Shown: positions 32,477 through 39,698 of the stretch, in pieces | Position numbering within the stretch: the first letter of the stretch is position 1 | Layout of the letters: the number at the start of each line of letters is the position of its first letter | DNA from: Arthrobacter sp. CDRTa11 | Lineage (GTDB): Bacteria > Actinomycetota > Actinomycetes > Actinomycetales > Micrococcaceae | DNA: 64,000 bases | Assembly: GCF_026427775.1 (NCBI RefSeq) | Contig: NZ_CP044532.1 | Coordinates: 2,418,001-2,482,000, forward strand | Direction of reading: 5' to 3' | Position numbers and translations under genes: made by a program | The notes under the pieces: generated by a model | Databases searched by the model: none | What the model was told of the DNA's origin: nothing | The model's input: only the letters and a program-made list of their open reading frames with translations

Positions 32477-33462
32477 AATGACACTCCTGTGGCGAGGACG
32501 GAAGGGGTGTTACAGGGATAGTTTGCGGGTTCGCCGCGCAGGACGCGGACCACTTCCTCGGCAGCGCTGCGCCGCAGGTCGATCACCGAAGCGTCGGAGG
32601 CGAAAGCGATGTGTGGTGTAACGATCACGCCAGGGTGGGCCAGCAGCCCGGCGGGAACCGTGGGCTCCTCCTCCAGGACATCCAGTCCTGCTCCGCCGAG
32701 CTTGCCTGACTGCAGGGCGGCCAGCAGTGCTGCGGTGTCTACCAGTCCGCCGCGGCTGACATTGATCAGGAAGGCATCCTGCGGTAGCAGGGCCAGTTCG
32801 CGGGCCCCGATCAGGTGATGTGTCTGCGGGACCAGGGGAGCGTGCAGGACCACGATGTCGCTTGCGGCCAGGAGGCCGTCCAATGCCATTACCTCACTAC
32901 CGCCGGTGTCGGCCGGGGGGTGCGGATCGCTGATCACCACGCGGGCTCCGAGCGCCTTGAGCTTGGCTGCAGTGGCTCTGCCGATGCGGCCGTATCCCAC
33001 AACGCCGCAGGTCAGGTTGGAAAGGCGGCGAAGCCGGGCACCGGCGGGGTTCCATCGTCCGGCTCGTACCTCGCGGTCCGCGGCCACCAGGCCGCGCGTC
33101 CAGGCAAGGGCCAGCCCGACGGCGTGGTCGGAGACCTCCTCGACGCAGTAGTCCGGCACATTGGTTACCTGCACGCCGCGATCCGTGGCAGCGGGCACGG
33201 CAATGTTGTCCAGGCCAACGCCCATCCGGGCAACAACCCGCAAGGGGGCCGAGGAAGCGATTGCTTCGGCGGACACTGTTGCCCAGCAGGTGAGGATGGC
33301 GGAAGGCTGGTGTTCGGCGATCAGGGCGTCAATGGCCTCAACCGGTGCGGGGTCGGCCGGGCCGGCGACAAGACGGAAGCCGGCGTCTTCGATGATGCCG
33401 CGTTCGATACTGTCGTCGGGCCACGCCCGGTCTGTCAGCAGGACTGTTTGCTGCAGCGTCAT
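32473..33462 (-). CDS. D-isomer-specific 2-hydroxyacid dehydrogenase
   Basis: A 329-residue NAD-dependent enzyme of the phosphoglycerate dehydrogenase family. GVGLDN (81-86), the Rossmann motif GYGRIG (156-161), catalytic R237 in NVSRGGLVDTAAL, an acidic residue in DVLEEEP (264-266) and H284 in VTPHIAF are all present. There is no ACT regulatory domain, and the length matches glyoxylate/hydroxypyruvate and D-3-phosphoglycerate-type members. It is overlapped by the enolase-like gene and preceded by an FAH gene 13 bases upstream. It may reduce a 2-oxo acid to the hydroxy acid used by the kinase, or run in reverse. Confidence 0.88.
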   Translation of the reverse strand: MTLQQTVLLTDRAWPDDSIERGIIEDAGFRLVAGPADPAPVEAIDALIAEHQPSAILTCWATVSAEAIASSAPLRVVARMGVGLDNIAVPAATDRGVQVTNVPDYCVEEVSDHAVGLALAWTRGLVAADREVRAGRWNPAGARLRRLSNLTCGVVGYGRIGRATAAKLKALGARVVISDPHPPADTGGSEVMALDGLLAASDIVVLHAPLVPQTHHLIGARELALLPQDAFLINVSRGGLVDTAALLAALQSGKLGGAGLDVLEEEPTVPAGLLAHPGVIVTPHIAFASDASVIDLRRSAAEEVVRVLRGEPANYPCNTPSVLATGVSL

Positions 33463-33475
33463 GAGTCTGCTCTCC

Positions 33476-34543
33476 TTAGGTGGTGGTTAGGCCTGAAGCG
33501 GCCAGGTTTGAGTGGGATGGGCTGGGAAAAGATCTGGGACCAACGAACCGGGTGTTTTGCTCGCCGAGCCCGGTTACTGAAGCCCTCACGGTGTCCCCGG
33601 GACGCAGGAAACGGCCGTGGTGGATGCCGAACCCGGCGGGGGAGCCGGTGCAGAGCAGGTCTCCGGGGCGAAGGCGGGTGTGTTGGGACAGGTAGGACAG
33701 CTGTTCGGGAATGGTGAACACCATGTCGTCGGCCGTGTCGTCCTGCATGGGCGAGCCGTTGAGCGAAAGCTGAAGCCGCAGGGCGGACGGGTCCGGGACC
33801 TGCCAGGCGGGCACGAACCAGGGTCCGAGTGGCAGGGATCCCCGCATGCCCTTGCATTGCAGCCAGTCCGAGGCCAGCGCAGGCAGGTCCGGCCGGACGA
33901 TGCGGGAGCGGATGGTCAGGTCGTTGACCACGCAGTAGCCGGCGATCACTGCCTCAGCCTCCGGCACAGTCAAGCGGGAGCCTGAACCTCCGATGACGGC
34001 ACCGATTTCCACCTCCCAGTCCAGGGTGTCCACCTCCGCTTCCAGGGCCAGCTCGCCAACAGCGGGGCCCACCCTGTCGTTGCTGGTCAGGCAAACATAG
34101 GGGCTGCCGTCCCGGCGCCGCTGGTTGAGCGCCTGGGTGGTGGCGGCCGCCAACTTCGCGGCGTCGGCGGGGCCGCCGGCATCCACTGCGGCCTCGATGA
34201 CCTGCCGGCGGTAGTTGCCGATGGTGCAGAACACCTGCGTGGGCTGGAAGGGAGCCTCCAGCCGCAGCGAAGCCACTGGAACACCCTCTTCGCTGATGGT
34301 CGCCGACGTCTGCGGGAGCTCGAGGAGCTGCCGAAGCTCCGCGTGAACGGCTCCCCAATGCCCGATCAAATCGGTGACTGAGGTAAACCTCGCGCAAGGC
34401 CAGCGCCCGGCCCAGGTTTGCAGGGGAAGCGCCCGGCCGCTGTGCATCAGCCAGATGGCCGGGGTTTCCTCGGGGAGGCCTGCCTGGGCAAGGACGATTC
34501 CAGCTGGAGCGAGGGCGTCGTCGAGGTTGTCTTCTTCAAGCAT
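33476..34543 (-). CDS. FAH-family protein, first gene of the LacI-controlled operon
   Basis: A 355-residue protein; the N-terminal 95 residues form the variable domain and the rest is the FAH core. QVFCTIGNYRRQVIE replaces the usual CAGxNYxDH signature, so the arginine-rich variant may bind a different acid. Ligands E177 and E179 (DWEVEIGAVIG) and D208 (VNDLTIRS) are kept. It heads the six-gene minus-strand operon down to 28227. A TGCTAACGATAGCA operator lies 3-16 bases upstream of its start, where a bound repressor would block initiation. Confidence 0.83.
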   Translation of the reverse strand: MLEEDNLDDALAPAGIVLAQAGLPEETPAIWLMHSGRALPLQTWAGRWPCARFTSVTDLIGHWGAVHAELRQLLELPQTSATISEEGVPVASLRLEAPFQPTQVFCTIGNYRRQVIEAAVDAGGPADAAKLAAATTQALNQRRRDGSPYVCLTSNDRVGPAVGELALEAEVDTLDWEVEIGAVIGGSGSRLTVPEAEAVIAGYCVVNDLTIRSRIVRPDLPALASDWLQCKGMRGSLPLGPWFVPAWQVPDPSALRLQLSLNGSPMQDDTADDMVFTIPEQLSYLSQHTRLRPGDLLCTGSPAGFGIHHGRFLRPGDTVRASVTGLGEQNTRFVGPRSFPSPSHSNLAASGLTTT

Positions 34544-34545
34544 AA

Positions 34546-34559
34546 TGCTAACGATAGCA
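34546..34559. promoter_or_regulatory. LacI-type operator TGCTAACGATAGCA (site 1)
   Basis: A 14-bp near-palindrome with central CG, immediately upstream of the FAH gene at 34543. The same sequence recurs at 39370 and, inverted, at 38113 and 39459. Confidence 0.75.
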
Positions 34560-34666
34560 CAAACCTTTGGAAATACCAGACGCTTAGCCGACTAAATGGG
34601 CCAGCGGAAGGGAAGTGCTGGATGTCGCTTGCATCCCTTGACGCCGCGTATCAAAGCACGAGATAG

Positions 34667-34680
34667 TGCTAACGATTGCA
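34667..34680. promoter_or_regulatory. LacI-type operator TGCTAACGATTGCA (site 2)
   Basis: One-mismatch copy of the operator, about 20 bases before the cupin GTG start at 34701. It is on the opposite side of the divergent promoter region from site 1 (121 bases apart). Confidence 0.7.
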
Positions 34681-34700
34681 CAAGAGGAAGAGGATTTTTC

Positions 34701-35243
34701 GTGACTGTACGCAGAGTGGTGACCGGCATGGACGAATCTGGAAAGTCGGTATTCGTCTCCGACGGACCCGTGCCCAATAGCCATGCCTTCGAGAGTATGC
34801 CGGGGCAGGCTCAGGTCCGGGTCTGGTTTACGCCGGACCTGCCGTCCGGAACCATCCCCGAAACGGAGCCCACTGACAACCATGGGCCCGTGGTGCCGGG
34901 CCCCGGCGGGGCAAGCTTCGTGATTGTGAGTTACGCACCGGAATCCGTAATGATGAGCCCGGGATTCGATCCGGACGCCGCAGGGCAGGAGATGGCCTCC
35001 TACGCTCCTGATCTCGCCGAGGTGTTCGAGCCGGACGGGATGCACCGCACGCGCAGTGTCGACTATGGAGTGGTGCTGGAAGGGGAGCTGTGGCTGGAGC
35101 TCGACGACGGCGCGCAGGTGCTGCTGACGCAGGGTGACACCGTTGTGCAGCTCGCCGCACGCCATGCCTGGCGGAACAAGACACAGGCGCCGGCAACGGT
35201 GGCGTTTGTGCTCACCGGCGCCGGCGCCTCAGTGGTGTCCTGA
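34701..35243 (+). CDS. Cupin-domain protein
   Basis: A 180-residue protein ending in a single conserved beta-barrel cupin: HRTRSVDYGVVLEGELWLEL (motif 1-like, G-x5-H variant) and LTQGDTVVQLAARHAWRNKT (motif 2). The metal-ligand pattern is incomplete, with only the second histidine clear. The GTG start is chosen because GAGGAAGAGGA is upstream. It is transcribed divergently from the FAH operon under operator site 2 and ends at a pair of strong hairpins. It might bind or isomerise a pathway intermediate. Confidence 0.75.
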   Translation: MTVRRVVTGMDESGKSVFVSDGPVPNSHAFESMPGQAQVRVWFTPDLPSGTIPETEPTDNHGPVVPGPGGASFVIVSYAPESVMMSPGFDPDAAGQEMASYAPDLAEVFEPDGMHRTRSVDYGVVLEGELWLELDDGAQVLLTQGDTVVQLAARHAWRNKTQAPATVAFVLTGAGASVVS

Positions 35244-35272
35244 GTGGTGTCCGGGTGTATCCCGGACACCAC
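35244..35272 (+). terminator. Perfect hairpin immediately after the cupin stop
   Basis: GTGGTGTCCGGG (35244-35255) pairs perfectly over 12 bp with CCCGGACACCAC (35261-35272), starting at the base after the TGA. No T tract follows directly. Confidence 0.6.
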
Positions 35273-35273
35273 G

Positions 35274-35303
35274 GGCCGGCCGTCCCCAGAGGGACGGCCG
35301 GCC
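35274..35303 (+). terminator. Rho-independent terminator
   Basis: GGCCGGCCGTCCC and GGGACGGCCGGCC form a perfect 13-bp stem with loop CAGA, followed by GCAATTTTTTAT. This is a textbook intrinsic terminator for the cupin transcript. Confidence 0.85.
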
Positions 35304-35314
35304 GCAATTTTTTA

Positions 35315-36424
35315 TCAGGGAATGACGACATAGTTGCTGAAGCCACCGCGCGGGTCCTTCAACCGCCCTGAGATTGCATTGTTGACGTCCGACAGCGGGA
35401 ACGCCTCGGTCTCAAGGTAGGTGAGGTCCAGGGTGCCGGTCTCGATCATGTCTGCCATCTCCTGGCCCTGGGCTGCGGTGAACCAGTTCGAGCCGATGAT
35501 CTGCACCTGCTCGTCCATCAGCCATTTCATGTCCACCGGAACCTCGTCAGCAACTCCGCCGACGTTCACCACGCGGCCGCCGCGCCGGACCCCGCGCATG
35601 GAATCCACCATGGTTGCGGCGTCCGCCCGGGCCCCGAGCGCACTGATCACGAAGTGGGCGCCGTCGCCGCGTGTCTGCGCCTTGGCCCACTCCCCGGACG
35701 ACTGCCCGCCGAGGTTCATGACTTCTATCCTGTTCGGCGCCAGTGCCTTCACGCGCTGAAGCAGCTCCTCGTTGCGCCCCGTGCCCAGGATCTTTGCAAC
35801 GCCCATGCTCAAACAGAGCACAGTCGCGGCCACGCCCAGGGTGCCGGTAATGCCGTCTATCAGGCCCACTGTGCCGGGTCCGGCATCTGCCAGGCGGAGC
35901 GCCCCGTAAGCGGTGCCGATGTAGCCAAAACGGGCTGCCAGCTCAAACGGAAGGTTGTCCGGAATCTTAACCAGGGCCTGCTGCGGCGCGGTCATGAACT
36001 CACTGAACCCGCCGTAAGGGTAGAGATCGAAGATCCGCTGACCGTCGAGGGACGTGCTGAAGTATCCGTTGAGGGTGTAGTAGCGGCAGCGGCTGGGGGT
36101 TCCCCCTGAACAGGCGTAGCAGCTGCCGCAGGAGCGGAGCGGGCTGACGTACACCCGGTCACCAGGTTTGACGTTGATGACGGACTCTCCGACCTCTTCC
36201 ACCACCCCGGTGGGATCAAGCCCGAAGATCGCCGGGAAATTGGGGATGGGCTGGTGCGGAAACCAGGTGGGCCAGTTGTTGATTACGTTGGCCATGTTCG
36301 GCACAATGCCGACGGCCTTGACCCTGACCAGTACGTCGGTGGGTCGGGGCTTGGGTACTTCGATGGTGTCGATCGACATCGGGTCGCCGATCTGATGCAG
36401 TCTGGCTGCGCGCATCGTCGCCAT
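35315..36424 (-). CDS. Alcohol dehydrogenase-like MDR enzyme with structural-zinc motif only
   Basis: A 369-residue MDR protein. Cysteines C99, C102, C105 and C113 in RSCGSCYACSGGTPSRC fit the structural zinc lobe. The catalytic-zinc GHE is replaced by GLDPTG and the usual first catalytic cysteine is absent (VGIVPNMANV). The Rossmann part is GTVGLIDGITGTLGVAATVL. This mixture, structural zinc without the catalytic site, is uncommon. AAGGAG precedes the ATG. It is the third gene of the operon 38082-35315 and lies downstream of the dioxygenase and CMD genes. Confidence 0.8.
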   Translation of the reverse strand: MATMRAARLHQIGDPMSIDTIEVPKPRPTDVLVRVKAVGIVPNMANVINNWPTWFPHQPIPNFPAIFGLDPTGVVEEVGESVINVKPGDRVYVSPLRSCGSCYACSGGTPSRCRYYTLNGYFSTSLDGQRIFDLYPYGGFSEFMTAPQQALVKIPDNLPFELAARFGYIGTAYGALRLADAGPGTVGLIDGITGTLGVAATVLCLSMGVAKILGTGRNEELLQRVKALAPNRIEVMNLGGQSSGEWAKAQTRGDGAHFVISALGARADAATMVDSMRGVRRGGRVVNVGGVADEVPVDMKWLMDEQVQIIGSNWFTAAQGQEMADMIETGTLDLTYLETEAFPLSDVNNAISGRLKDPRGGFSNYVVIP

Positions 36425-36478
36425 TGACGGCTCCTTCTGGGAAAAGGTGGTGATTCTGGGGAGGGGGTTGGCAGGCAG

Positions 36479-37021
36479 CTACTTGCGGTAGCTGTCCTCA
36501 AGTTCGATGCCGAGCAGGCCCATTATCCGTACGCCTGAGTTGTACCAGGCGATGGTCAGCGTGAGCTCCACCATCTGCTGGTCATCGAGGTGCTTGGCGG
36601 CGGCCGCCCAGCTGGCATCGGACACGTTCACGTTGATGGTGGATTCCCGTGCCAGCGCTATCACGGCGCGTTCGGCGTCATTGAACAGCTGAATGCTGGT
36701 GCCCTCAGCCACTGCAGCAAGCTGCTCATCCGTGAGGCCGGCTTTCCGGCCATGTGACTGGTGGTGCGCGATTTCATATTCAGAGCCGGTGGCATGGCCC
36801 ACGGACAGGATGGCCAGCTCCCGCAGCTTGGGACTCAGCACGGAGCTGTCACGCATGGCGTTGGCATAGGAGAGGAACGCGTCGAGCAGGACGGGGGCAT
36901 TTGCCAGTGAGCGGAAGATATTGGCAGTGGGCATTTTGCGCTCCGCCTCGATGCGGTCCCACAGCGGCTGCTGGTGGACCGAAGCGGCGTCGTTGCGGGA
37001 CAGGGAAGGAACTCGGGACAT
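36479..37021 (-). CDS. Carboxymuconolactone decarboxylase family protein
   Basis: A 180-residue all-helical CMD-fold protein. SPKLRELAILSVGHATGSEY then EIAHHQSHGRKAGLTDEQ is the family core (E/H proton relay with HHQSHG). The CxxC of AhpD-type peroxidase members is absent, so it is not an AhpD reductase. The C-terminal AWYNSGVRIMGLLGIELEDS is typical of catabolic CMD paralogues. It lies between the dioxygenase and MDR genes and probably acts on a ring-cleavage product. Confidence 0.83.
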   Translation of the reverse strand: MSRVPSLSRNDAASVHQQPLWDRIEAERKMPTANIFRSLANAPVLLDAFLSYANAMRDSSVLSPKLRELAILSVGHATGSEYEIAHHQSHGRKAGLTDEQLAAVAEGTSIQLFNDAERAVIALARESTINVNVSDASWAAAAKHLDDQQMVELTLTIAWYNSGVRIMGLLGIELEDSYRK

Positions 37022-37080
37022 GATGTGGGTCTCCAGTCGGGTTGGGGGTCAGCGGGGCTGGTGATCAGCGGGGCCGGCAA

Positions 37081-38082
37081 TCAGGGGAGTTGGGGGCTGG
37101 CCAGGAACTTCTCCAGCGTCATGGGGGCAGGACGGACAGCCGGGGACTTCAGCGGGGCGCCGACGAAGGGCGAGGCCTCGAAGTACCACTGCTCCAGGGC
37201 GGGCAGGCCCCAGCGGGCGTTGGTGCTCACCGATGCGGCGTCCCAGCGCACCGGCTCGGTCTCAAGATCGATGGTCTGGTAGTGGCTGTTGAAGACCTCA
37301 ACCCGGTGGCCGTCCGGATCACGCAGATAAGCGAAGAGCATGCCGCCGGGTCCATGCCGGCCGGGGCCGCGTTCCACCTGGTCGCCGTAGCCCAGGATGC
37401 CGGCGAAATCGCAGGCGGTGAAGATGTCATGGCTCTCGGAGACGGTGTAAGCGAAGTGATGGAGGCTTGGACCGTCGCCGGGCACCATGGCCAGGTCAAG
37501 GCAGGTGCCCTTGCGGTACATGAAGGCGCCCACAAGCTCGTCGCCGTACTCGAGGTACTCCGAGTTGCGGAAGCCCAGTTCGCTGTAGAACGCGCACAGT
37601 TCGTAGACGTCGGGCGTGAGCAGCTGGAAGTGGTCCAGTCGCTGGGCGTGGGCGCCTTTGTACTGCTCAAAGTTGATGTGCAGCCGGGGCCTGGTCTCCA
37701 TGGTTGCGCACAGCTCCAGCGGCGTCCCGACAGGGTCTGCGACATGCAGCGTCCGCCCCTGGTGTGGCATGTCCACCCACTCGGCCGGGAGGCTCCGGTC
37801 ACGAAACCAGCGGTAGGCCTTGTCCAGGTCCTCGTCGAAGAAGACTCGGAATCCTATCCGGCGGGCCGTGCCGCCGTCGGCGCTCTGCTCCAACACCAGG
37901 CTGTGGTGACAGGCCTCCGCCAGGCCCCGCAGGTACACAGTGGAGGAGTCCTCCTCGGTGACCACCAGGCCGAGGACAGTGGTGTAGAAATCACGGCTCG
38001 CCGCAAGGTCAGCCACATTCAGCCGCAGGTGGCTGGTTCGGGTGATGTTGAACGGCGGACGTAGATCGACCGGTGGCAGCAT
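37081..38082 (-). CDS. Extradiol dioxygenase, homoprotocatechuate 2,3-dioxygenase-like (VOC), with altered second-sphere residue
   Basis: A 333-residue two-module VOC enzyme similar in layout to Brevibacterium homoprotocatechuate 2,3-dioxygenase. Iron ligands are H151 (RLDHFQL), H209 (SLHHFAY) and E262 (HRVEVFN), and RGPGRHGPGG is the expected loop. The position equivalent to the catalytic second-sphere H200 (GTVHDTAL in the known enzyme) is L195 here (GTCLDLAM). The start has GGAG 12 bases upstream. It heads the operon with CMD and MDR genes, under operator site 3 (38113). The loss of that histidine suggests an altered substrate or chemistry. Confidence 0.83.
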   Translation of the reverse strand: MLPPVDLRPPFNITRTSHLRLNVADLAASRDFYTTVLGLVVTEEDSSTVYLRGLAEACHHSLVLEQSADGGTARRIGFRVFFDEDLDKAYRWFRDRSLPAEWVDMPHQGRTLHVADPVGTPLELCATMETRPRLHINFEQYKGAHAQRLDHFQLLTPDVYELCAFYSELGFRNSEYLEYGDELVGAFMYRKGTCLDLAMVPGDGPSLHHFAYTVSESHDIFTACDFAGILGYGDQVERGPGRHGPGGMLFAYLRDPDGHRVEVFNSHYQTIDLETEPVRWDAASVSTNARWGLPALEQWYFEASPFVGAPLKSPAVRPAPMTLEKFLASPQLP

Positions 38083-38112
38083 ATTTGTCCATCTCCAATG
38101 GGATCATCACGG

Positions 38113-38126
38113 TGCTATCGTTAGCA
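38113..38126. promoter_or_regulatory. LacI-type operator TGCTATCGTTAGCA (site 3)
   Basis: Reverse complement of TGCTAACGATAGCA, about 30 bases upstream of the dioxygenase gene start at 38082 and downstream of the LacI gene stop. Confidence 0.72.
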
Positions 38127-38179
38127 TCCGCATTATGGGTGTCTGCGCAGGAGGCGCAGCTTCTTTTAGGTGATGCGGT

Positions 38180-39211
38180 TCAGGCAGAGCGCTCGCGCGA
38201 TGCCGCGGGAGGTGCAGCAGTGCTGCCCCGCGGCACCAGCCAGCCCACTGACGCGGACTCGTAGGGGTCATTCCCGGCGGGTGGATTGTTGAGCCTGCGA
38301 ATGAACCAGAGGCCGCAGGAGGTGGCCACATCTCCGATGGGCAGGCTGACGGTAGTCAGGCCGGGTCCCCACCAGGAGAATCCGCTTTGATCGCCGAAGC
38401 CCACCACAGACAATTCCGTGGGGACGTCGACGCCCATTTCCAGCAATCCATCCAGCAGCCCCACAGTATGGAGGACGGAGCCGAGGACGACGGCGGTGGG
38501 CGGGCTGGGCCGGTTCAGTAACCGGCGCGCCGCCTCCCGCGCATGCTCGGGGGACGCCGGAGGGCCCAGTTCGATCAGCTGTGAGCGCTGTGGAATGTTC
38601 TTTTCCCGCAATGCCTGGCGGTAGCCTTCGAGCCGCTCCCGGCCGGTGGGCAGGTCGGCGGGCGCTCCGATGTAGGCGATGCGGGAGTGGCCCAGATCCA
38701 GCAGGTGTGTGGTGGCATCCTTGAGCGCCCTGCGGTCATCAAGGCCGAACCACTGGGCACCCAAGGATGAATGTTTGCGCAGCAGCTGGACGTGCGGCAT
38801 TCCGCTCAGCATATTGATCGAATCGCTGTGTGGATTGGGGGTGGGGGCGATGACAACCCCCGCCGCATGGCTCGCCGACAGCTCACGAAGGTGGCGCCTC
38901 TCAATGAGCCTGTCATCGAATGTCTCGGCGAGCATCAACTGATAGTCCTCACCGGCCATGATTGCGGACAGTTCGTGGGCAATCGTGTAGTAGAAACTGT
39001 TTCGAATGTCCGGGATGACCAGCCCTACGACGTTGCTCGGAGCCCCGCGCATCATCCGGGCAGCATGGTTGCCTACGTATCCCAGCTCGGAGGCTGCCTG
39101 GCGGACCCGCGCCTTGGTCTGGTCGCTGATACGGGCGTCATCCGCCAGCGCCCGGCCAACGGTGGAGACCGACAGCTGCAGATGTACAGCGATATCCTTG
39201 GTCGTGACCAT
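38180..39211 (-). CDS. LacI family transcriptional regulator
   Basis: A 343-residue repressor. The N-terminal helix-turn-helix is VTTKDIAVHLQLSVSTVGRA (1-20), the hinge helix follows (HAARMMRGAPSNVVGLVIPD), and the periplasmic-binding-type core includes IAHELSAIMAGEDYQLMLAE, DDRRALKDATTHLLDLGHSR and VVGFGDQSGFSWWGPGLTTV. AGGAGG precedes the ATG. It is surrounded by five TGCTAWCGWTAGCA palindromes with the central CG typical of LacI/GalR operators, at four transcription units. It most likely represses module D until a pathway metabolite binds. Confidence 0.92.
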   Translation of the reverse strand: MVTTKDIAVHLQLSVSTVGRALADDARISDQTKARVRQAASELGYVGNHAARMMRGAPSNVVGLVIPDIRNSFYYTIAHELSAIMAGEDYQLMLAETFDDRLIERRHLRELSASHAAGVVIAPTPNPHSDSINMLSGMPHVQLLRKHSSLGAQWFGLDDRRALKDATTHLLDLGHSRIAYIGAPADLPTGRERLEGYRQALREKNIPQRSQLIELGPPASPEHAREAARRLLNRPSPPTAVVLGSVLHTVGLLDGLLEMGVDVPTELSVVGFGDQSGFSWWGPGLTTVSLPIGDVATSCGLWFIRRLNNPPAGNDPYESASVGWLVPRGSTAAPPAASRERSA

Positions 39212-39369
39212 CGTTCCTCCTGTGCAAGCCGGTAAGCGGATACTACCGGGAACTGGGCTGGGATCAGTGTACTGATGTGGCTTGGCCTGGCACGCCCATC
39301 CTTTGACGCCAGTCCGCGTGAGGCTCCTTGGTGCCAGGATTCAAACCAGCCGGCGTCGCCACTTCCTGA

Positions 39370-39383
39370 TGCTAACGATAGCA
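39370..39383. promoter_or_regulatory. LacI-type operator TGCTAACGATAGCA (site 4)
   Basis: Exact copy of site 1, in the lacI/MFS divergent region. Confidence 0.75.
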
Positions 39384-39458
39384 CCGATGGGCCTGCAGTC
39401 AACACGGAAGAGTTTTCCGAGCTTCTGGCAAGTCGACGCTTGACTTGCCGCAGCCGGG

Positions 39459-39472
39459 TGCTATCGTTAGCA
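39459..39472. promoter_or_regulatory. LacI-type operator TGCTATCGTTAGCA (site 5)
   Basis: Exact inverse of site 4, 89 bases away, and about 230 bases upstream of the MFS start. Confidence 0.75.
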
Positions 39473-39698
39473 CAAGTTCCATATCCCGCCGCATCAGCTG
39501 CACAGACTTGCGTTACGCAGAATGGCAGCCCGTACAGTGCGGCGCACCAGGTGGTCCACCTGACCAGAGGGAGGAGACTTCCGGGTGTGATCAGGATCGG
39601 CCACCTGCCGTAGTTCATGTAATTCCGCTGATCATCGGTTAATTCCAGAGCCGATTAAATCCACATGAGAACGCAACTCTCTCGACTAGGAGACAAAG

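Larger units (their letters stand above)
39212..39698. promoter_or_regulatory. Divergent lacI / MFS control region
   Basis: A 487-base region with two operators, at 39370 and 39459, and no supported gene. Their centres are 89 bases apart, a spacing that would allow looping by a tetrameric repressor. Confidence 0.6.

Noticed and set aside
31746..32621. A 291-codon frame antisense to the enolase homologue
   Set aside because: Ser/Arg/Ala-rich without any recognisable motif; the enolase frame is clearly the coding one.
36479..37021. Calling the CMD-family protein an AhpD peroxidase reductase
   Set aside because: The CxxC active site is absent.
37042..38064. A 340-codon frame antisense to the second dioxygenase gene
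   Set aside because: No motif, compositionally biased, and the opposite frame has all iron ligands.
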